A stretch of DNA of 12,652 bases from Phoronis pallida (lineage: Eukaryota > Phoronida > Phoronidae): assembly GCA_028565715.1 (NCBI GenBank), contig JAOXYC010183690.1, forward strand, positions 1 to 12,652. The letters run 5' to 3'. Under the pieces are notes generated by a model, which did no database searches, was not told the DNA's origin, and saw only the letters and a list, made by a program, of their open reading frames with translations. Each line of letters opens with the position of its first letter. Positions within the stretch are counted from its first letter, which is position 1. Of the stretch, positions 5,694-12,526 are shown piece by piece. The position numbers and the translations under genes were made by a program.

Positions 5694-8600
5694 CTGAAAA
5701 AGAAATTGAAAACTTATTTTTCATTTATCATGTTATTGTAAAACAACTTGGTACCGTAATTAATAATAATAATAATAATAATACCTAGTTCTTATATAGC
5801 GCTTTCCTTTCTTGATTCCGAAACTCAAAGCGCTTTACAATACCAAATATCATTACCCAGGCTACGGATCTGTTCATTCAAATACCACATCAACTCCCTG
5901 GGGAGCATACAGCAGGCGGGCAGTATTCTCGAAAGAGTTGCTCTAGCCGTGCTAAGCACTCACAATACCAATTCTATCCTATAAGCCCAGTAGGAAACGC
6001 TCAGTGCAATGCAACCCAGAGCGCGAAACCACAACCTTTTTGTTAAAAGGCCGGGACACTAGCCACTGAGCTACGAGCACTCCCCTAATTCATGCCAAGT
6101 CATCTTTGAAAATGAGAGAATTGCTTGAATTCTGAAGCATTATGGAATAGGTATCGATTGAAACTGAAAGTTACTGTCAGAAAACTGGAAAATACAACTG
6201 TGATGATGGCAAGTCAACATCATTATAGTGGTGAAAAAGATTGTTCATTTCTCCTGAATATATGATAAAAATATATTGAATTCAACTTACAAGATAGTCA
6301 TGTGACAAGACAGTCACATGATCAAAGCCATTAGTGGAATGGACAAAACGTAGTGCTCTACAAAATCTCGTTGTAAGTTGAATTCAATATATTAAAAGTA
6401 TTTCCAAACAATGCTAACAAACAAATGCAATGAACATTTGAACCAAATGTAACACAATCATAACAAGCCCTCACCTTGGACCTCGTGGACTGATAAGAAT
6501 GCTAACTCTACAACATTTTTGATTAATTTAATTTGGAACAGACTTTTGTTGATTGCAATATTAATTAAATCCAAATTGTTTTTATATTTAAGTGTATAAA
6601 GACATTGTATGGCCAAACAATAAATATTTTTAATGTCAAATTTCATTAAAATAATTTGAGAAATTTTGCATTTCTTGCATTCACAAAATGTAAGGAACCT
6701 TGATTCTAAAAAGTGGCTCAATTTTTTCTGGGAAAATTTCAGAGTAACTTTTGTCATCATTGCTTTTGCATTGTGTGAAACACTGCTCAGTGTATGAGTA
6801 ACGCTGACAATCACAAATGACGCCATTCACTCTGCATATTTCACCTGAACACCAGAAGCCATCAAACCTACCTAGGAGGACTATGAGGGCGTGACAGTCG
6901 TGAAACACCTCTAGTGCTGTCACCTGGTGGCGGCGTCAAACCGTGTCGACGTAACTCTTGAACTGTTCGCTCCCTGCAAAATAAATCAAAGCACACTCAA
7001 TTCACACAACTTCTTGTTGTAGCAGGCCAATTTCAAGTAAAAGTAACAGTCCTTACATGATAAATCTTGCATTATTATGCACAAGAAAATTTTTCTTTAA
7101 GATTTTGAAATCATATAACCTTATACAAAATTGGGTGGTAGATCTAGGAATATTTGTTATGAAAGCAGAGAAGCAACGATTGTTGCAATTGTAGGTCTAC
7201 ACGATTTTGAAAACTTAAAAGCAATTTTTATATCAAACAGATGTTACCTTTCAAATCTCTCCCCTGTTAACTGTCGTCTTATCCTGTCAATGTCAGACTC
7301 GAGTTCAACATTTCTTGAGCGTAGAGTTGATATTTCCCTATGTTGACTTTCCCTGTCAAAGAAAGTGGATTTATGACAATTTGAGTTAAACAATTTTGAA
7401 CCTTTCTTGTTTTATCTATTTTCAAAACATGAAATCAGCATAAAATCTGCAACACTTTTTCCAATTTTTTTTGGAATTAAAACAAAATCAAATTTCAATA
7501 AGGAATAGTCTAGAAATCGCTTCCAATGAAAATTGCATCTTAGTAAAAAAAAATAACAATAACACCAAGTTTGTGCTTTTACAACCTCAAAATCACTTTT
7601 CTACTATCAAAACAGTTCATTTTTCTGATGTTGATTTTTACTTTAGTTTAGGTACTATATGTTCTCACGCATAACACTTTGTAACTGCTTACATTTTACT
7701 TTCATTCAGCGTCAGTCGATCTCGCAACAGTTGAATCTCCGCCCCTTTCTCTTGTGCACCCAGCTGAGTCTGAAACTCTTTCTCCCGATTGGTTTGCAGT
7801 AGGTTCTCGAGATTGCGTACCGACGCTCGCTCACTGTTCACCTGTGACCTTAGAATCTCCGCTTCCCGTTTGGCATCTTCAATGACGTTTTGTAACTGAA
7901 TAAAGAACAATCGCAATTAGAATATTTAATTTACAGATACTGTCTCTTCGTTGGTGAGGATCTGGAGTCAAAATTCAAATCAACTAGAAATTGTGTGTAT
8001 GAGTCCTTAATGCATTTAATTGTGTGTATGAGTCCTTAATGCATTTAATTAACCTGCATCTGAGTAAAAAATTCAACAAAACCTGTAAAGTATGATTTGG
8101 GAGTTTTTTATCCTAAAAAAGTGTACCGATACAAAGATCTCAAATTAACCCCTTTACCGATTTTTTTGATTTTTTTTACTAAGATGCAAGTAAGTTATAT
8201 TCATCAAAGGAGTCATGACACAAAATTTCTAGTTGATTTGAATTTTGATCCCAGATCCTTAGCAACGAGGATACAGTTACTTTAAAACAATTGAACAAAA
8301 ACTCAATTCGAACTAACTTCAAAGAGGCAGTTGACAACAACAAGAAGCTAATTGGATTCAAAAATAGGAAAGGTTATATTTAATTATATGAGAGTTTAAC
8401 CATTTTTATAAAGATGCGTACAGCTTATGGTTTTCAAAGCAAATAGAATAGCTAAATGCCATATAGCGATGTTTGAATGAGAGGATATATAACATGTACA
8501 GCCATGTTTCACAACAGAAAATGACATCTGCAGAACTTGAACTTTTTTTGTTAACCACACCTAATGAAATATAAACAAAAAAAATCAAAACAATGTTTAA

Positions 8601-11600
8601 TAAACTTATCCAAAAGGGATCTAACCTGATCGTGTTCCAGTTCCTTAGATCCCATCTGTCTCTGCAGGGAGTCCTTATTGACCTCTAGCTTGGAGCAGAG
8701 GTCACGAGCTGCGGCTAGATCCTGCTGCAAGCTAGCCTTGTCTTGTTCCGTCATTCGGAAGCCATCCTCTAATTTACTCACTGACCGTGTGAGTTGAGAG
8801 ATCTGTGACTCGTAGGCTTGCTGTGCATGCAGGTGCTGGAATAAAGATTTGAATTGATGTTATTGTTAAAAGAAAATAATAATTTTCAAAAAGGTGATTG
8901 TTTAATCACCTTCAAATGTCATCATTCAGAATTTAGGTATAGATGAATAAAATAACTGAAATACTACAGGAGCTAAATACTAGCTGATAAATAAATAAAT
9001 ACAGTTTTGGTGTAAACTCCTTAAAACAAAATAACTAAAGGCCCTAGTTTTCACTAGTAAATTCATGTTCTGAAAATTCTTCTGCACGACATTATAAATA
9101 TTGACAAGTAAAACCTCTGTTGTGTAAATCTTTTTAACAATATGGAGAAAAACCAACATTTTCAAAACAATAACTGCTTCAGAATCATTTCAAAACATTT
9201 TCTAACCTCTCTAATTTCTCGCTCAAGACTATCTATTTTTTCAACCAATCGATGGCTCTCCGACTCCCTCGTTGCTAGCTCAAGCCTCAGTCCTGAAGTC
9301 TGACTCTCTAGTTGATGTGTCTGAGTTGAATACTTTTCAGCCTCCAGTGTAAGAGAGCGGTACTGATTTAATAAATCCGTACGTTCATCTTCCTGTCAAA
9401 GATAAAATAAACATTGAGTCAAAAGGAGTCTCACTTTTTCCTTTTTTTTTTCAACCGTTGCAAAACTTAATTATAAATAATTATGAATCTGTTCAAGCAA
9501 CTTGTCGGGACAAACATTTTAGGTCACACAATGTGACCAAAAAAGCTTTATTGAACATAATTCATAATTATTTATAAATTATCTCTTCACTTTTCTAAGA
9601 GAAAACCTTGAAATTATGAGTCAAAGGTTATGTAACAACATTGTTAAGAATACAATTAAGCTGGCAAAAATGTGGTAAAGAAATGAACCAATCAAATAGA
9701 TCGTTTTATAGTTCATCCATCATTTGAAAACTCTTCATTAGAGCATAAAGATTCAAAAGCTCATGATTATATCATTGTTTGTCTTTATATTAATAAATGC
9801 TTCACAGTGATTTTTTTGTATTTATTGTTTTAACACTGGTGATAGGTCATTTTATAACGTAATAAATTTAATTCAAATTCCAGGACTTCAAAACTTAGCT
9901 ACCTTTGCTGCTAGTAGCTCCTCCGTTCTCTTGACTTCCTGTATATAATCTTGAACTTGTTCTCTCAATGCTTCCCTGTCATCAACTGTGACGTGTAAGT
10001 CAGAATTCAGATTCTACAATGAAAAACAAATCCCGATATACTATTTATTTATTCGTTGAGAATATACTCATTCTTCCCTATATACTATTTATTTATTTAT
10101 TTATTGTGAATAGACTCTTTTTTCAACCGGTGGTTGCTGAAAGATAGACAGTGTGTTATTACGTTTCTGTAGTCAAAATAAATAGTCCAAATTTATTTTC
10201 AACCTTTTAATTTATTCACATATTAAATTTGTAATGTCTTATGTATCAAACATCTTAATCTAAATGACTGTTGTCCATTGTCTGTGATTGTGAAAACAAA
10301 CTAAGCCATGTTTTTAATAAAACTTGCTTAGGTGAGGGATTTTCACCATTACCTGACCGAAATTGAAATTAACATGATCTTCCCTATCTATGTATCTGAC
10401 AAAAGTACATAAACAAGATTTTCATGTTTTATCGCTGGCGATTGGTCATTTTTCAACTATGGATAATATACCTGATTTTCATTGGTCATGACAGCTAAGT
10501 CATCTTGTAGTCGCTGATTCTCCCTCATGGCGACCTCACGACCTCGTTGAGATTCTATGAAGTCTTCCTGAGTCTTTTCAAGTTGACGTCGTAAACTCTT
10601 CATTTCTCTGTCTTTTATTTTATTACTTTCAGTTGAGTGACTACAATACAAACATTTTTAGTTGAAAAGTGACTGTTTTATCATAGACATAATGTGAATA
10701 TAAAAACAAGGAGAAACATAGAGAAATATTTTAAATTAAATCAGCTTTTATCCAAATAAGATAGAAATTAATTAAAAACACAAATGCAAAAAGTTATTTA
10801 AAAAATCCACTTGTAAGTAATACTCATTTCCAAGTTGTGATTAAACTTTTTTTTTAGATATAGCGCTTACCGGAAACATGGTTTATCTGGAAAATCTACC
10901 TCATTTCATTTGGAAATGTGTCTTTTTAGTGTTTTTATCATAATATTTCAAATTTCACTCACTCTAATTGGCCTTCTACTTCACCAAGTTGTATCTTAAG
11001 TTCATCTATTAGTTTTTCCTGAAAAATAAATAGTCAAATTTATAATCAACAAATTGCCCATTCTTTGTTAGTATATTCTCAACAAAATGGTACAGTCAGA
11101 TTGACTTTCCAAATAGGATTGAAATTCAAGGACCGCAAATTTACTTCCAAGGACCTCTGGTACAATTCAAGGACTTTTCAAGGCCTAAATGACATTCAAG
11201 GACCAAGCCTTAATTCAAGGACTTTTCAAGGACCTTGCAAACTTGTGGGAACTAATGAGTTCCAAATTTTTCTATAATTTCAAAATCATCATGAAAATCA
11301 AAATACTCACTCTAGCGACAATGTCATCATCAGCCATGACGATTCTCTCCGTCTTCTCATCAACGGCCGCCTGAAGACTGTCCTTTTCCCGATCTAAAGC
11401 ACTGATTGTCGCCCGCAGTTGAGTGATCTCATCACGTAACCGTTGACTTTCACCCTGCAGTTCCTCGACCCGAGCCTGTAACCTATGACAACGCTCATCA
11501 GATGATAAACAATCACCCTCTTTGCGGTTGAGTCGCACTTGTGTCTCTGATAAAGCCTTCTCCGCTTGCTCTGCTAACAATCTGAAGCATAAATTTGCAT

Positions 11601-12166
11601 AACTCTAGCAACAGAGAAACTTTAATAGGCAATATATCAAAGAATTCTTCCATGGACGGGCCATATTCTGGGGATGCAACCAGAAAGTCTGCCCAAGACC
11701 ACTATGACATGGACTCTACCTGGCAGATGAAGCAAAGTTCATTGCAATTCTCAATAACTATACCAAGAATTGCAATGAACTTTGCTTTCTCTGCCAGGTG
11801 AAGTCCATGTCATGGGTTTTCCGAGCAGACTTTCTGGCTGCATCTTCCGTCCCTGCTCGATCCTTCATCTTCGCATGGAGCACACAAGAAGCTTTTCACA
11901 AATTCAATTCTCTTTCCCTCAACTTTCTTAGGCTGGTACTAAGTATGGGACCTATCTGCACACCCAAGCCCCCTATTACTAGACCCTCCCAAATTATTCA
12001 GTCGTCCCACTCACCTCATCTGTGTAGCTGTCGCCCTCTGTTGAGCACACTCATCCCTCAAGTCATTGTTCTGATTGGCTTGTTCCTTCAACTGCACGTC
12101 CATGTCATCACTGACGTCCTTGAGAGATGCCACGCGTGACATCAACTCATTGTTGTCACCGCTCAC
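5627..12166 (-). CDS. CEP135: CEP135-like (Bld10/TSGA10 family) centriolar coiled-coil protein, C-terminal exons
   Basis: Spliced CDS complement(join(5627..5693, 6475..6489 [probable cassette], 6872..6973, 7248..7352, 7693..7895, 8626..8835, 9207..9392, 9903..10013, 10472..10640, 10963..11018, 11311..11581, 12015..12166)). All phases fit: 543 residues without the microexon, 548 with it; the N-terminal part lies beyond 12652. CEP135/Bld10 is a cartwheel and centriole-wall protein, and in vertebrates its C-terminal part contacts SAS-6 (family knowledge). The protein is almost entirely heptad coiled coil. Recognised blocks in order: LDREKDSLQAAVDEKTERI, REVAMRENQRLQDDLAVMTN, HAQQAYESQIS, LCSKLEVNKDSLQRQM, NLENLLQTNREKEFQTQL, EIQLLRDRLTLNESKM, GERFERERTVQELRRHGL, then an S/P/R-rich tail. 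RRHGL and AYESQIS favour CEP135; the vertebrate paralogue TSGA10 scores about equally around NLENLL. It may be a pre-duplication co-orthologue of both. Confidence 0.92.
5758..5783. repeat. (AAT)n microsatellite, SINE tail
   Basis: About eight AAT units forming the 3' tail of the SINE on the - strand; likely length-polymorphic. Confidence 0.85.
5758..6085 (-). mobile_element. tRNA-derived SINE, apparently full length
   Basis: Read on the - strand: the head GGGGAGTGCTCG at 6085, A box TAGCTCAGTGGC (6073-6062), B-box-like GGTTTCGCGC (around 6030), then a tRNA-unrelated body, then a 3' part with GCGCTTTGAG and GCGCTATATAAG, ending in an (ATT)n tail at 5783-5758. The A-to-B spacing of about 43 nt is tRNA-like. 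Similar GCGCTATATAA-(ATT)n ends occur in many metazoan SINEs; I cannot name the family. It lies in sense orientation in the intron before the terminal CEP135-like exon. Confidence 0.85.
6270..6393. mobile_element. 124-bp element with perfect 23-bp terminal inverted repeats
   Basis: AATATATTGAATTCAACTTA.. (6270-6292) is exactly inverted at 6371-6393. A second hairpin, TCATGTGAC/GTCACATGA, is nested inside. There is no coding potential. The element lies 82 nt below the microexon donor, in the same intron as the SINE. It is likely a MITE; the superfamily is not determined. Confidence 0.8.
6475..6489 (-). CDS. CEP135: probable 15-nt cassette microexon of the CEP135-like gene
   Basis: The 15 nt lie between ATTCTTATCAG (acceptor, above 6489) and a strong donor, AAG then GTGAGG (6474-6469). 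Incoming phase 2 (AG) plus the exon reads S-P-R-G-P and leaves AG for the next exon. It is in frame and reads on in the Ser/Pro/Arg style of the tail. Inclusion or skipping both keep the downstream frame. The evidence is border quality, phase and composition only; with 15 nt this could be coincidence. Confidence 0.62.
6490..6871 (-). other. CEP135-like intron upstream of the microexon
   Basis: A 382-bp AT-rich intron. I see no repeat or second exon in it. Open frames on the - strand here are chance. Confidence 0.6.
6872..6973 (-). CDS. CEP135: CEP135-like exon, RRHGL motif and start of S/P tail
   Basis: The acceptor TTATTTTGCAG lies above 6973. G completes arginine; then ERTVQELRRHGLTPPPG and GVSRLSRPHSPP, plus AG (phase 2) at donor GTAGGT (6871-6866). 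This matches vertebrate RAIQEMRRHGLATPP and its SPSHSPE tail. An inner GTGACA donor after 6924 is possible, but it would need phase 1 downstream and loses the tail similarity. If the donor is not used, the frame reads one more arginine and meets TAG at 6870-6868. Confidence 0.92.
7248..7352 (-). CDS. CEP135: CEP135-like exon ending GERFER
   Basis: The acceptor TTTCTTTGACAG lies above 7352 and the donor GTAACA follows 7248. The first G completes methionine; then ESQHREISTLRSRNVELESD and IDRIRRQLTGERFE, plus AG (phase 2). This matches KRQISTERYERER of CEP135 and KRQLGTERFERER of TSGA10. The donor is +1 GTAACA, weaker than its neighbours. Confidence 0.93.
7353..7692 (-). other. CEP135-like intron without notable structure
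   Basis: A 340-bp AT-rich GT-AG intron. I see nothing else in it. Confidence 0.7.
7693..7895 (-). CDS. CEP135: CEP135-like exon, NLENLLQTNREKEF block
   Basis: The acceptor TTCTTTATTCAG lies above 7895 and the donor GTAAGC follows 7693. It reads LQNVIEDAKREAEILRSQVN and then NLENLLQTNREKEFQTQLGA and EIQLLRDRLTLNESK, plus AT (phase 2). By hand comparison it shares about 29 of 53 residues with CEP135 and about 30 of 53 with TSGA10 as I recall them. The exon therefore places the protein in the joint family rather than with one paralogue. Confidence 0.95.
7896..8625 (-). other. CEP135-like intron with tandem duplication
   Basis: A 730-bp intron. Apart from the 29-bp tandem at 7991-8048 I see no element and no exon; the protein alignment is continuous across it. 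Confidence 0.7.
7991..8048. repeat. perfect 29-bp tandem duplication
   Basis: TTGTGTGTATGAGTCCTTAA plus TGCATTTAA occurs twice head to tail with no mismatch (7991-8019, 8020-8048). It lies in the CEP135-like intron 7896-8625. The lack of divergence suggests a recent event. Confidence 0.92.
8626..8835 (-). CDS. CEP135: CEP135-like exon, AYESQIS and LCSKLE block
   Basis: The acceptor AATCTTTATTCCAG lies above 8835 and the donor GTTAGATCC follows 8626. The 70 codons start HLHAQQAYESQISQLTRSVS and run through DLAAARDLCSKLEVNKDSLQ to KELEHDQ. Phase 0 on both sides. HAYESQIS and LREL/DLC-KL are shared with vertebrate CEP135. Confidence 0.94.
8836..9206 (-). other. CEP135-like intron without notable structure
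   Basis: A 371-bp AT-rich intron; nothing recognised. Confidence 0.7.
9207..9392 (-). CDS. CEP135: CEP135-like coiled-coil exon
   Basis: The acceptor TATCTTTGACAG lies above 9392 and the donor GTTAGAAAA follows 9207. The 62 codons start EDERTDLLNQYRSLTLEAEK and end VEKIDSLEREIRE. Phase 0 on both sides. The SLEREIRE end joins HLHAQQAYESQIS in the next exon, mirroring LLEKEIQEHINAHHAYESQI of CEP135. Confidence 0.92.
9468..9580. repeat. inverted repeat, about 30-bp arms
   Basis: The left arm TTAATTATAAATAATTATGA.. (9468-9496) is inverted at about 9551-9580 with one small indel and a few mismatches. The middle of about 55 bp carries its own GGTCACAC/GTGTGACC-like palindrome. Likely a MITE remnant in the intron 9393-9902. 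Confidence 0.7.
9826..9858. repeat. 33-bp sequence similar to 10425-10457
   Basis: TGTTTTAACACTGGTGATAG... matches 10425-10457 in 26 of 33 bases without gaps. Both copies lie just downstream of CEP135-like donors on the - strand (45 and 15 nt below consecutive exons). Confidence 0.5.
9903..10013 (-). CDS. CEP135: CEP135-like coiled-coil exon
   Basis: The acceptor TTTTTCATTGTAG lies above 10013 and the donor GTAGCTAAG follows 9903. The 37 codons start NLNSDLHVTVDDREALREQV and end TEELLAAK. Phase 0 on both sides. It corresponds to the KYITEVSRWESLMAAK region of vertebrate CEP135. Confidence 0.9.
10032..10122. repeat. tandem duplication of about 45 bp with (ATTT)n
   Basis: CCCGATATACTATTTATTTA.. 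(10032-10075) is followed by CCCTATATACTATTTATTTA.. (10076-10122). The copies are diverged and differ in ATTT number. It lies in the intron 10014-10471. Confidence 0.7.
10425..10457. repeat. 33-bp sequence similar to 9826-9858
   Basis: Partner of the copy at 9826-9858, ending 15 nt below the exon 10472-10640. Confidence 0.5.
10472..10640 (-). CDS. CEP135: CEP135-like exon, SLRRQL and RLQDDLA block
   Basis: The acceptor TTTGTATTGTAG lies above 10640 and the donor GTATAT follows 10472. One base completes aspartate; then HSTESNKIKDREMKSLRRQL and onward to REVAMRENQRLQDDLAVMTN. This aligns residue by residue with SREIAFKENRRLQDDLATMA of vertebrate CEP135 and is one of the best diagnostic blocks in the window. 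Out phase 0. Confidence 0.94.
10641..10962 (-). other. CEP135-like intron without notable structure
   Basis: A 322-bp AT-rich intron; nothing recognised. Confidence 0.7.
10963..11018 (-). CDS. CEP135: CEP135-like short coiled-coil exon
   Basis: The acceptor CTATTTATTTTTCAG lies above 11018 and the donor GTGAGTG follows 10963. It reads EKLIDELKIQLGEVEGQL plus GA (phase 2). It fits in length between DEKTERI and DREMKSLRRQL when laid against vertebrate CEP135. Confidence 0.87.
11124..11236 (+). repeat. array of TCAAGGAC motifs
   Basis: About seven copies of TTCAAGGAC or close variants (near 11125, 11146, 11165, 11176, 11195, 11213, 11225) at irregular spacing of 10-20 bp, all in the same direction. 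It lies in the CEP135-like intron 11019-11310. Such clustered short motifs resemble subterminal repeats of hAT-like DNA transposons, but no terminal repeats were found. Confidence 0.65.
11311..11581 (-). CDS. CEP135: CEP135-like exon with LDREKDSLQ...DEKTERI block
   Basis: The acceptor TTTATGCTTCAG lies just above 11581 and the donor GTGAGTATTTTG follows 11311. One base completes arginine, then 90 codons run from LLAEQAEKALSETQVRLNRK to DEKTERIVMADDDIVAR, phase 0. The LDREKDSLQAAVDEKTERI stretch matches the LDREKDFLQETVDEKTEKI region of vertebrate CEP135 as I recall it. Confidence 0.92.
11673..11844. repeat. foldback with 78-bp arms and coding-like content
   Basis: Left arm 11673-11750 and right arm 11767-11844 are the same length, about 83% identical and separated by 16 bp. 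The same reading frame is open through both arms (left on +, right on -), giving similar peptides that end DMDxTWQxKQSSLQF. It lies in the CEP135-like intron 11582-12014. I do not recognise the peptide. Confidence 0.8.
12015..12166 (-). CDS. CEP135: CEP135-like exon, most 5' exon in window
   Basis: The acceptor TTTCACCACTAG lies just above 12166; the exon begins GTGAGCGG. The donor GTGAGT follows 12015. It reads VSGDNNELMSRVASLKDVSD and continues to QQRATATQM plus two bases of arginine (phase 2). It is charged coiled coil with no family-specific motif; the assignment rests on phase continuity with the next exon and similar codon usage. Confidence 0.82.
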
Positions 12167-12232
12167 CTAGTGGTGAAATAAAAGAACATTTTTGAATTTC
12201 AAAGACAGAAAAATAAAAACTGGAATGTGAAT

Positions 12233-12288
12233 CAAATTCAAACTCTTGTTTGCCAAGCAGAGGCTCTACCAAATATGCTACCAAGACC
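12233..12288 (-). repeat. degenerate tRNA-like sequence
   Basis: On the - strand: GGTCTTGGTAGCATATTTGG with an A-box-like part and GTAGAGC, then CAAGAGTTTGAATTTGATTC with a B-box-like part about 37 nt on. It is strongly degraded, probably a SINE or tRNA pseudogene fossil. Confidence 0.4.
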
Positions 12289-12455
12289 CTAGTATTTTTT
12301 ATCAAACTTTTAACAGATATAGCCATTTGTCTATAATCACTAGCCAGAAATTTCTCGACCCAATGCAGCCCTAATTATCACTCAATATCATACAAATAAA
12401 TGTATGTTTTTACTGGGCGAAAGTGATAAATATTGAAAATATAGAAACTTTCGGA

Positions 12456-12526
12456 ACTGATCTGGGAATCAAACCCAGGCCCCCTGATTGCCGGTCAGAT
12501 ACTCTACCACTGAGCTAACCCCCTCC
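12456..12526 (-). repeat. tRNA-like sequence, SINE head or tRNA pseudogene
   Basis: On the - strand: TAGCTCAGTGGTAGAGT (D arm pairs), TCTGA/TCAGG anticodon stem with loop CCGGCAA, and a perfect T arm CTGGG-TTTGATT-CCCAG. The acceptor arms (AGGGGGT and ATCAGTT) do not pair well, and position 33 is C instead of U. It is therefore not a working tRNA; a SINE head or pseudogene is more likely. The stretch from 12289 to 12455 shows nothing else I recognise. Confidence 0.6.

Noticed and set aside
6458-6826. 122-residue open frame on the - strand
   Set aside because: AT-rich intron sequence with no family similarity; it overlaps the microexon in another frame (VHEVQ), which does not fit the incoming phase.
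6924-6973. Shorter exon using the inner GTGACA donor at 6923
   Set aside because: It would enter downstream exons in phase 1 and lose the HSPP tail; the GTAGGT donor at 6871 fits phases and family similarity better.
11595-12139. Open frames on + across 11595-12139 as genes
   Set aside because: They lie over the foldback and antisense to the CEP135-like exon 12015-12166; no start context or independent support.
12456-12526. Functional tRNA gene
   Set aside because: The acceptor stem does not pair and position 33 is C rather than U.
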